7,010 nucleotides of DNA. Source: Bacteroidota bacterium. Its GTDB lineage: Bacteria; Bacteroidota; Bacteroidia; Chitinophagales; UBA10324. This document shows positions 1 to 5,242 of this stretch, in pieces. Both the position numbers and the translations under genes were made by a program. The stretch covers positions 1-7,010 of the forward strand of contig DMRR01000090.1 of the NCBI GenBank assembly GCA_003455275.1. The letters run 5' to 3'. Every line of letters starts with the position of its first letter. Position 1 is the stretch's first letter. The notes beneath the pieces were generated by a model that had not been told where the DNA came from, did not search any database, and worked only from the letters and a program-made list of their open reading frames with translations.

Positions 1-58
1 TTAGAATTATTGATTTATTGAATTATCCGAAGTGCTACACTGGAAATCATAATTCTAA
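1..58. repeat. Imperfect inverted repeat at the left window edge
   Basis: Positions 1-16 (TTAGAATTATTGATTT) match the reverse complement of 44-58 with one extra T in the left arm. The 15-bp arms are separated by about 27 bases (17-43), so the sequence could fold into a long AT-rich hairpin. It begins at the first base of the window, so the left arm may extend further. It lies upstream of the alkyltransferase-like gene and does not end in a T-run on the plus strand. It could be a terminator remnant of the unseen upstream gene, a dispersed intergenic repeat, or chance in AT-rich DNA. The repeat is directly visible; its function is unknown. Confidence 0.55.
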
Positions 59-75
59 AATCTAAATTCTAAAAT
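51..75 (+). repeat. Short tandem direct repeat AATTCTAAAAT x2
   Basis: The 11-mer AATTCTAAAAT occurs at 51-61 and 65-75 with three bases (CTA) between, giving a 14-base period. The first copy overlaps the right arm of the inverted repeat at 44-58. The array ends 9 bases before the ATG at 85, so it occupies the expected promoter/leader position of the alkyltransferase-like gene. No TAnnTTTG-type -7 element is visible in 1-84. The repeat is certain; any regulatory role is speculation. Confidence 0.6.
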
Positions 76-84
76 TGTATTTTC

Positions 85-468
85 ATGCTTCCACCTTCGC
101 TCAGAAAAAAAACCAAGAAGTTTGATAAGGAAAATTTTTTTGAAAAGGTTTTTTTCGTCGCAAAAAAAATTCCGCCGGGAAAGGTAACTTCTTATGGAGC
201 CATTGCGGATTTTCTTGGAACAGGCATGAGTGCCAGAACAGTTGGCTGGGCCATGAATTCAAGCTCAATTGCAGTACCGCCGGTCCCAGCTCATCGTGTG
301 CTTAATCGAAATGGATTGCTTAGCGGTAAAAATCATTTTGCCACACCCACGCTTATGCAGGAACTGTTAGAATCCGAAGGAATAAAGGTCGAAAATGATT
401 GTGTGGTAGATTTCCAAAAAATTTTCTGGAACCCGAGTTTAGAATTGAAGAAGCGAAAGAAAAAATAA
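85..468 (+). CDS. Alkyltransferase-like (ATL) protein, MGMT/Ogt fold with Cys replaced by Ala
   Basis: The 127-residue protein matches the C-terminal DNA-binding domain of O6-methylguanine-DNA methyltransferases. Visible motifs are PPGKVTSYGAIA (residues 30-41), the recognition helix SARTVGWAMN (49-58) with the probable base-flipping Arg51, and PAHRV (68-72), then LNRNGLLSG. In true methyltransferases the last motif is PCHRV with the alkyl-accepting Cys; here residue 69 is Ala. The protein should therefore be unable to dealkylate DNA and belongs with the ATL proteins, which bind O6-alkylguanine and flag it for nucleotide excision repair. E. coli YbaZ has Trp at this site, and a Thermus ATL has Ala as I recall. 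The ATG at 85 gives a basic N-terminal leader of about 16 residues; the C-terminus is also Lys-rich. Four 7-8 base homopolymer runs lie in the first 85 bases. The family call is firm; the repair role is inferred from relatives. Confidence 0.9.
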   Translation: MLPPSLRKKTKKFDKENFFEKVFFVAKKIPPGKVTSYGAIADFLGTGMSARTVGWAMNSSSIAVPPVPAHRVLNRNGLLSGKNHFATPTLMQELLESEGIKVENDCVVDFQKIFWNPSLELKKRKKK

Positions 469-504
469 ATCTTCATTTGCAGTCTGAAAAATGAAGTTAG
501 ATTT
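467..504 (+). other. Hairpin downstream of the ATL gene
   Basis: CTTCATTT (471-478) pairs perfectly with AAATGAAG (489-496) around a 10-base loop. AAAT (467-470) can extend the stem with ATTT (501-504) across a 4-base bulge. It starts inside the ATL stop codon. What follows is A-rich rather than T-rich, so it is not a classic intrinsic terminator. It could protect the 3' end, attenuate read-through, or overlap the promoter-like element of the next gene. Confidence 0.4.
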
Positions 505-505
505 A
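476..505 (+). promoter_or_regulatory. Possible Bacteroidota-type promoter for the lipoprotein gene
   Basis: TTTG at 476-479 resembles the -33 element. After 18 bases, TAGATTTA at 498-505 matches five of the six fixed positions of the -7 consensus TAnnTTTG (last base A instead of G). Spacing fits the published TTG-N17-23-TAnnTTTG pattern. Transcription would begin near 512, about 18 bases before the ATG at 530. The elements overlap the hairpin at 467-504, so both cannot act in the same way at once. This is a pattern match only; chance matches are common in AT-rich DNA. Confidence 0.3.
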
Positions 506-529
506 TCTCAATAAAAAATTCTTTCTTAA

Positions 530-991
530 ATGAAGCCGGTATCTTTTATCCTTCTGAGTTGTATCTTGATTATTTGCCTCAGCAGTTGTCAGTATTATAC
601 AGTTTTAACACCTTCAATTACCTATGCACCCGATAGCAGTTCTCTATCTGCAACATTCAGCAACACAGCATATCGTCCTAACGATCGGGGCGGTGGGGCT
701 TTATATAAATTTACTACCGAAATACCTGCGCGTTTTGGCCTTGGTGGAACTACTACTCATAAATTTAAGTTGCATGTTGAAAAACAAAGTAAGTATCGGG
801 CAACAATGGAATTTAGCGTTTGGGAAAAAATGTGGAAAGTAGTTTTTGAAAGAGGCACACCAGTTTACGCTGATACTATTGTTCAGTTCACTGAACCGGT
901 CACTCCTAATCACAATGTTCCATGCAGGGTTTTTCTTGCTGGAAATGCTGAAGCAATTGAGTTGCAGTCATGGGATGCCGAAATACATTAA
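530..991 (+). CDS. Uncharacterised small lipoprotein
   Basis: I do not recognise the family of this 153-residue protein. It opens with a signal peptide: Lys2, a hydrophobic stretch over residues 4-18, and a lipobox LSSC at 17-20, so Cys20 is the predicted lipidated residue. The mature protein is about 134 residues and begins QYYTVLTPS. No acidic cluster follows the Cys, so it lacks the usual Bacteroidota surface-export signal and more likely faces the periplasm. The rest is rich in Thr, Phe and short alternating hydrophobic stretches, suggesting a beta fold, with a GGG tract (54-56), one further Cys (132) and aromatic patches such as FSVWEKMW (95-102). It sits between the ATL gene and the slipin gene on the same strand, with gaps of 61 and 54 bases. 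I considered the gliding lipoprotein GldH because of size, but the sequence does not resemble what I recall of that family. The lipoprotein call is good; function unknown. Confidence 0.8.
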   Translation: MKPVSFILLSCILIICLSSCQYYTVLTPSITYAPDSSSLSATFSNTAYRPNDRGGGALYKFTTEIPARFGLGGTTTHKFKLHVEKQSKYRATMEFSVWEKMWKVVFERGTPVYADTIVQFTEPVTPNHNVPCRVFLAGNAEAIELQSWDAEIH

Positions 992-992
992 T

Positions 993-1023
993 AAACTATT
1001 GAATCGTTTTTACATAATAGTTT
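993..1023 (+). other. Inverted repeat between the lipoprotein and slipin genes
   Basis: AAACTATT (993-1000) is the exact reverse complement of AATAGTTT (1016-1023), with 15 bases between. It begins one base after the lipoprotein stop codon, and the 3' arm ends in TTT followed by CTAATAATT. Position suggests a weak terminator or a transcript-end hairpin, but the stem is AT-rich and the T-run is short. No clear TAnnTTTG promoter is seen between here and the slipin start, so read-through into the slipin gene is possible. Confidence 0.35.
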
Positions 1024-1045
1024 CTAATAATTAATACTTGAAATC

Positions 1046-1807
1046 ATGGAACTGCTTCCTTTCCTCTTAATAATTTTAGTTATCATCATTTCAGGAATCC
1101 GCATTGCCCAGGAATACCAGCGGTCAGTTGTGTTTCGCCTGGGGCGCTTTCAGTCCGTAAAAGGCCCGGGCATATTCTGGATTATACCATTAATTGAGCG
1201 ACAGCAAATGGTTGATATACGCACAAAAACTGTTGACCTGGAACAGCAGGAAACAATTACGAAAGATAGCGTGACCATTAAAGTGAATGCAGTATTGTGG
1301 TTCAGAATTGTAAATCCGGAAGGGGCAATTATCAAAGTTGCTGATTATAACAAAGCTGTATACCAGTTCTCTGTTTCTGCCCTTCGGAATATAATAGGAC
1401 AACATACACTGGATGAAGTGTTAAGGGAACGGGAACAGATAAATACCACACTTCAAAAAATTGTTGATGCTACCACTGAACCATGGGGTGTAAAAATTGA
1501 AATGGTAGAAATGAAGGATGTAGAAATTCCTGAAGGAATGCAGCGCGCAATGGCTCGCGAAGCAGAAGCTATTCGTGAAAAAAGAGCACGAATTGTAAAA
1601 GCGGAAGCTGAGCTTGATGCTTCAATTAAACTTACACAGGGAGCAAAAGAAATGGAAGGAAGCCCGATAGCGTTGGAGTTACGCAGAATGCAAATGCTTT
1701 CTGAAATTGGAATTGACAACAACACAACTACGATTGTGTTGGTTCCTTCGGATTTTACCAATGCCGCCAAGTCAATTGCCGATGCTGCTTCGAGAAAAAA
1801 TAATTAA
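1046..1807 (+). CDS. Slipin (stomatin/prohibitin-type SPFH membrane protein)
   Basis: This 253-residue protein has the full bacterial slipin layout: one N-terminal membrane segment (residues 3-20), then the SPFH domain starting IAQEYQRSVVFRLGRF (20-35), KGPGIFWIIP (39-48), the VDIRTKTVDL strand (56-65) and DSVTIKVNAVLWFRI (74-88). A charged Glu/Arg/Ala-rich coiled coil (about 165-200) includes AMAREAEAIREKRARIVKAE. The tail ends with VLVPSDF (231-237), typical of slipins. Length is normal. Such proteins oligomerise into membrane microdomain scaffolds. Bacterial slipins are often paired with an NfeD protein cleaved by or working with the complex; no NfeD gene is in this window, although one could lie elsewhere. 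The gene is co-directional with the lipoprotein gene 54 bases upstream and converges with birA one base beyond its stop. It resembles slipins more than HflK/HflC, which have larger periplasm-facing domains. Family call firm; cellular role not known. Confidence 0.93.
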   Translation: MELLPFLLIILVIIISGIRIAQEYQRSVVFRLGRFQSVKGPGIFWIIPLIERQQMVDIRTKTVDLEQQETITKDSVTIKVNAVLWFRIVNPEGAIIKVADYNKAVYQFSVSALRNIIGQHTLDEVLREREQINTTLQKIVDATTEPWGVKIEMVEMKDVEIPEGMQRAMAREAEAIREKRARIVKAEAELDASIKLTQGAKEMEGSPIALELRRMQMLSEIGIDNNTTTIVLVPSDFTNAAKSIADAASRKNN

Positions 1808-1808
1808 G

Positions 1809-2570
1809 TTATAAATATTCGACTTCCTTAAAACCATAAGCAGTCCATCCTCCTTTGTATTCAAGCAAAAGTTTTCCTTCAGGATTAATCCCTACAATTT
1901 TTGCTTTTATTTTTCCTTCTGCTGTTTTGTAAGAATGTTCTTCCTCCAGTTGAAATAAAGTTTTCATATAGTCTTTTTGAAGGGTACTTAACTCATTCCG
2001 GCGTAATTGAAGATATCGGGCTTCAACATGTTCGCAGATTTTTTCTAACACCTTGCTTATATCAAAATCTTTTTTCTCAACTGATTTAAGCGAAACACCG
2101 CCTTTCACACCTTCTCCGAATTTTGTTTGATTCACATTCATGCCGATTCCAATAACTGAACTCTGCAACCATTCGCCTGATACAACATTTTCGATCAGTA
2201 TACCGCAGATTTTTTTTCCTTTCAGCAGCAGATCATTCGGCCACTTGATTTTTAAATCTCGTTTCGAGAATAAGGATATTGCATCATATACCCCAAGAGA
2301 AATAGCCTGATTAAGGTAGAACTGATTTTTTGCTTTGATAAAATGTGGTTTGTAAATAATGCTGAACAATAAATTCTTTCCTGATTCACTTTCCCAATTC
2401 GTTCCGGCATAACCGCGACCGCGGGTCTGATGTTTTGCTGTTACAATAGTTCCTTCGGTCACATTTCCTTGTTGCAGCAATAAAGATGCATACATGTTTG
2501 TGGATACAGTTTCATTTAATATGTGAAAAAACTTTCCGGTGAAAAGCGTATTGGAAAATGAGGCGGTCAA
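1809..2570 (-). CDS. birA: Biotin--[acetyl-CoA-carboxylase] ligase (monofunctional)
   Basis: The enzyme activates biotin with ATP to biotinyl-5'-AMP and transfers it to a lysine of the biotin carboxyl carrier protein in the cytoplasm, serving fatty-acid synthesis and other biotin enzymes. Motifs are TVSTN (residues 21-25), QTRGRGYAGTNW (48-59, the biotinyl-AMP loop), IKWPNDLLL (108-116), KKICGILIE (119-127) with the conserved lysine, and IGIGMNVN (140-147). A C-terminal small domain follows (about 205-253). There is no N-terminal winged helix, so unlike E. coli BirA it should not be a DNA-binding repressor. The start is taken as TTG at 2570: the frame is open upstream only to the stop at 2592-2594, with no ATG or GTG, and the first downstream Met (26) lies inside the biotin-binding motif region. 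It converges with the slipin gene and diverges from rsfS. Family and activity call strong; exact start less so. Confidence 0.93.
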   Translation of the reverse strand: MTASFSNTLFTGKFFHILNETVSTNMYASLLLQQGNVTEGTIVTAKHQTRGRGYAGTNWESESGKNLLFSIIYKPHFIKAKNQFYLNQAISLGVYDAISLFSKRDLKIKWPNDLLLKGKKICGILIENVVSGEWLQSSVIGIGMNVNQTKFGEGVKGGVSLKSVEKKDFDISKVLEKICEHVEARYLQLRRNELSTLQKDYMKTLFQLEEEHSYKTAEGKIKAKIVGINPEGKLLLEYKGGWTAYGFKEVEYL

Positions 2571-2581
2571 ACTGAAAAGAT

Positions 2582-2589
2582 TACTTTTG
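2582..2589 (+). promoter_or_regulatory. -7-like element TACTTTTG, candidate rsfS-ftsH promoter
   Basis: TACTTTTG matches the Bacteroidota -7 consensus TAnnTTTG at every fixed base. Transcription would start near 2596, about 26 bases before the proposed rsfS start at 2622. The partner -33 TTG is not at the normal distance: the nearest, 2551-2553, is 28 bases upstream, longer than the usual 17-23. It overlaps the region transcribed from the opposing birA element at 2598-2605. Confidence 0.35.
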
Positions 2590-2597
2590 TTTCAAAC

Positions 2598-2605
2598 CAA
2601 AAATA
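2598..2605 (-). promoter_or_regulatory. -7-like element TATTTTTG on the minus strand, candidate birA promoter
   Basis: The plus-strand CAAAAATA reads TATTTTTG on the minus strand, an exact fit to TAnnTTTG. Transcription would begin near 2591, about 20 bases before the birA TTG at 2570. No TTG lies 17-23 bases upstream on this strand. It faces the plus-strand element at 2582-2589 only eight bases away, so polymerase binding at the two should be mutually exclusive if both are real. Confidence 0.3.
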
Positions 2606-2621
2606 AAATCTCAAACTAATT

Positions 2622-3044
2622 TTGAAAGTAGCTGCCAAAAAGAAAACCGCAACCAAAACGGCCAGGAAAAAATCTTCTACCACAAAAAAGAAAAAAGTAT
2701 CTCTATCGTTATTAGATGTAATTGTAAAAAGCATCAGTGACAAAAAAGGTGAAAACATAACCTCCATTGACTTAACAAAAATTCCGGATACGGCAACGAG
2801 CCATTTTGTAATTTGTGATGCCAGTTCAGGCACGCAGGTGAAAGCCATAGCAGACAGTGTGGTTGAGCAATCCAGAATTACACTAAACGAAAGGCCGTGG
2901 CATGTGGAAGGAATTCAGCAGCTCGATTGGGTGTTGATTGATTTTGTAAATGTGGTGGTACATGTATTCAGAAGGCAGGCAAGAGAATTTTATCAGCTCG
3001 AGGATTTGTGGAATGATGGAATAGTTACAAGGCATGATGATTAA
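2622..3044 (+). CDS. rsfS: Ribosome silencing factor RsfS (Iojap/YbeB family)
   Basis: RsfS binds protein uL14 of the large ribosomal subunit and blocks joining of the small subunit, lowering translation in starvation or stationary phase. The 140-residue protein shows the family core from about residue 30: LDVIVKSISDKKGENI, SHFVICDASSGTQVKAIAD (60-78), then LDWVLIDFVNVVVHVF (101-116) and REFYQLEDLW (121-130). Many homologues have Asp where Asn110 lies (VNVVVH), a small difference. The first 26 residues are a tail with 11 Lys and one Arg, longer than the compact E. coli protein. The start is assigned to TTG at 2622: an in-frame stop lies at 2604-2606 and no ATG or GTG occurs before the conserved core; the adjacent ATT at 2619 is a remote alternative. 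ftsH follows after 36 bases on the same strand, suggesting one transcript. Family call strong; start codon moderate. Confidence 0.92.
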   Translation: MKVAAKKKTATKTARKKSSTTKKKKVSLSLLDVIVKSISDKKGENITSIDLTKIPDTATSHFVICDASSGTQVKAIADSVVEQSRITLNERPWHVEGIQQLDWVLIDFVNVVVHVFRRQAREFYQLEDLWNDGIVTRHDD

Positions 3045-3080
3045 TAATTTATTGGAATAATTTTTTTAAGCAATTACAAT

Positions 3081-5162
3081 ATGGCAGACGAACAAAACGA
3101 CAGACCCAGAATGGAAAAGGAAAAAGATAAAAACAGACCCGGAATGAAGACACCGAAATTCAATATCTATTGGGTTTACATTGTTATTGCTTTAATTCTC
3201 TTGGGAATTCAGTTCTTCCCATTTACACCTTCTCTAAAATTAATCAGTTGGGAAAAGTTTAATACTGACATGCTGCAGACTCATGATGTAGAAAAGCTGA
3301 CCGTTGTGAATGGAAAAACTGTGGAAGTAACAATCAAGGAAGACAAACTGAATGAAGATAAATACAAGGAAGTATCGCGCACCAACATCAACACAGTAAA
3401 CAAGGGGCCGCATTATTATTTCAAGATTCTAAGTCCTGATGATTTTTCAAAGAAACTGGAAACTGCACAAAAAGATTTTACTCCGGATGAAGTTGTTTCT
3501 GTTTATCCAGAAGACCGCACCAACTGGAGCGACTGGATGGGAATCATTCTTCCTATTTTGGTAATTGTCGGTTTGTGGTTGTTTGTTATGCGCCGCGTTT
3601 CAGGCGGCATGGGACCAGGCGGTCAGATTTTTAATTTCGGAAAATCAAAAGCAACTCTTTTTGATAAGAACACAAAAGTGAATGTCACTTTCAATGATGT
3701 GGCTGGCCTCGATGAAGCAAAGGAAGAAGTGATGGAGATTGTCGACTTTCTGAAGAACCCGAAAAAATATACTTCGCTGGGAGGAAAAATTCCGAAAGGC
3801 GCACTACTCATTGGCCCACCGGGAACCGGCAAAACTTTGCTGGCAAAAGCAATGGCCGGTGAAGCACAGGTTCCGTTCTTTTCTATCAGTGGATCTGATT
3901 TTGTTGAACTCTTTGTAGGTATAGGTGCCTCTCGCGTTCGTGATTTATTCCGACAGGCAAGAGAAAAAGCACCGTGTATTATTTTCATGGATGAAATTGA
4001 TGCGATTGGGCGCGCTCGCGGTCGCGGCGTTATTCAGGGCGGAAATGATGAAAGAGAAAACACGCTTAATGCATTGCTCGTTGAGATGGATGGATTTGCA
4101 TCTGATGCAGGAATAATAATTCTCGCAGCTACAAACCGGCCTGATGTGTTGGATTCAGCATTGATGCGCCCCGGAAGATTTGACCGGCAAATTTCACTTG
4201 ATAAACCTGATGTTATTGGTCGTGAACAAATTTTCAAAGTTCATATTAAGAATGTAAAGACATCAAAAGACAAAGACAGAGAACTGGATGTAAAAAAACT
4301 TGCATCTCAAACTCCCGGATTTGTTGGAGCTGATATTGCAAATGTTTGCAATGAAGCAGCGCTTATTGCAGCGCGCCGCGGAAAAAAAGAAGTTGAGTTA
4401 AATGATTTTCAGGATGCCATAGACCGTGTAATTGGCGGCCTTGAAAAGAAAAACAAAATCATAAGTGAAGAGGAGAAACGAATTGTCGCTTACCATGAAG
4501 CTGGCCACGCTATTTGCGGATGGTTTTTAGAACATGCGGATCCGCTGGTCAAGGTTACAATTATTCCTCGTGGAGTAGCCGCGCTTGGTTATGCGCAATA
4601 CTTGCCAAAGGAACAATTTCTTTACACCGTTGAACAAATGAAGGACATTATTTGCATGACACTTGGCGGAAGGGCAGCAGAAGAAATTGTATTCGGCAGA
4701 ATAAGCACAGGAGCTCAAAATGATTTGGAAAAAATTACGAAGATGACTTATGCAATGGTGACCATTTATGGTATGAGTGAAAAAGTTGGAAATATTTCAT
4801 ACTATGATCCGAACAATGAATATGGATTCACGAAACCTTACAGCGAAGAAACTGCCAAGATAATTGACCAGGAAGTGCGCAAGTTGATTGATGAAATGTT
4901 TGTTCGCACAAAAAATCTTCTTACTGAGAAAAGAGAACAACTCGAAATTCTTGCTCAGGAATTATTGAAGAAAGAAGTTTTATTCCAGGCAGATTTGGAA
5001 AGATTGATAGGAAGGCGCCAGTGGGAAATAAAAAATGTTCCGCATGTGATTGAAATCCCTGCTGAAGAAAAGGCTGAAGAAACAAAAACCGAAACACAGC
5101 CTGAGACACACCGCGAACCTGGCATTGACTGGAAACCGAATCTTAATCCGCCATTGGCGTAA
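3081..5162 (+). CDS. ftsH: ATP-dependent zinc metalloprotease FtsH
   Basis: FtsH is a membrane-anchored hexameric AAA+ protease that extracts and degrades misfolded membrane proteins and selected cytoplasmic regulators. In order: a charged N-terminus (1-27), membrane helix 1 (about 29-47), a periplasmic domain (about 50-150), membrane helix 2 (about 153-170), the AAA+ module with Walker A GPPGTGKT (245-252), pore loop FVG (278-280), Walker B IIFMDEID (300-307) and the second region of homology ending RPGRFDRQ with arginine fingers 366 and 369, then the M41 peptidase with HEAGH (472-476) and the likely third zinc ligand Asp548. All catalytic residues are present. The tail (about 658-693) is Glu/Thr/Pro-rich and likely disordered. 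The length of 693 is somewhat above E. coli FtsH (about 644). The ATG at 3081 follows an A-rich leader without Shine-Dalgarno, in line with Bacteroidota. It probably shares a transcript with rsfS and ends at the terminator at 5214-5242. Confidence 0.98.
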   Translation: MADEQNDRPRMEKEKDKNRPGMKTPKFNIYWVYIVIALILLGIQFFPFTPSLKLISWEKFNTDMLQTHDVEKLTVVNGKTVEVTIKEDKLNEDKYKEVSRTNINTVNKGPHYYFKILSPDDFSKKLETAQKDFTPDEVVSVYPEDRTNWSDWMGIILPILVIVGLWLFVMRRVSGGMGPGGQIFNFGKSKATLFDKNTKVNVTFNDVAGLDEAKEEVMEIVDFLKNPKKYTSLGGKIPKGALLIGPPGTGKTLLAKAMAGEAQVPFFSISGSDFVELFVGIGASRVRDLFRQAREKAPCIIFMDEIDAIGRARGRGVIQGGNDERENTLNALLVEMDGFASDAGIIILAATNRPDVLDSALMRPGRFDRQISLDKPDVIGREQIFKVHIKNVKTSKDKDRELDVKKLASQTPGFVGADIANVCNEAALIAARRGKKEVELNDFQDAIDRVIGGLEKKNKIISEEEKRIVAYHEAGHAICGWFLEHADPLVKVTIIPRGVAALGYAQYLPKEQFLYTVEQMKDIICMTLGGRAAEEIVFGRISTGAQNDLEKITKMTYAMVTIYGMSEKVGNISYYDPNNEYGFTKPYSEETAKIIDQEVRKLIDEMFVRTKNLLTEKREQLEILAQELLKKEVLFQADLERLIGRRQWEIKNVPHVIEIPAEEKAEETKTETQPETHREPGIDWKPNLNPPLA

Positions 5163-5213
5163 TGATAAATTATTAGTTGAGTTCTGAATAATTTTTTAAT
5201 CAGGTAAAAATTT

Positions 5214-5242
5214 AAAAGTAGTCTTGAAAGGCTGCTTTTTTT
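5214..5242 (+). terminator. Rho-independent terminator of the rsfS-ftsH transcript
   Basis: AGTAGTC (5217-5223) pairs with GGCTGCT (5230-5236) around the loop TTGAAA, with two G-U pairs. AAA (5214-5216) can extend the stem with TTT (5237-5239), and the T-run covers 5236-5242. It lies 51 bases after the ftsH stop. On the minus strand the two G-U pairs become A-C mismatches, so the hairpin favours plus-strand transcripts. The T-run overlaps the uvrC stop codon (5241-5243), so it serves ftsH better than uvrC, though weak action in both directions is possible given the T-rich minus-strand sequence beyond it. Confidence 0.75.

Noticed and set aside
624..842. Open frames overlapping the lipoprotein gene on both strands (also 701-913 minus and 846-1034 plus)
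   Set aside because: The frame at 530-991 has a signal peptide with lipobox and covers the whole region; the others lack any recognisable feature.
1453..1770. A 105-codon open frame antisense to the slipin gene
   Set aside because: It lies wholly inside the strongly recognised slipin gene; its Ser/Ile/Ala-rich translation mirrors the coiled-coil codons and shows no family motif.
1046..1807. Calling the SPFH protein HflC or HflK
   Set aside because: Length, motif series and the VLVPSDF tail fit slipins, and there is no adjacent second SPFH gene as in hflKC.
1785..1843. CTGCTT (1785-1790) and AAGCAG (1838-1843) as a bidirectional terminator at the slipin/birA junction
   Set aside because: The 6-bp arms are separated by 47 bases and lie inside two coding regions; a chance match is more likely.
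3045..3080. T7 run (3061-3067) after rsfS as a possible terminator
   Set aside because: Only a 4-bp AT stem (TTAT/ATAA) precedes it, too weak for an intrinsic terminator; read-through into ftsH is more likely.
3623..3988. A 121-codon open frame antisense to the ftsH AAA+ region
   Set aside because: It covers the Walker A and pore-loop coding region on the opposite strand; its translation is only a mirror of conserved ftsH codons.
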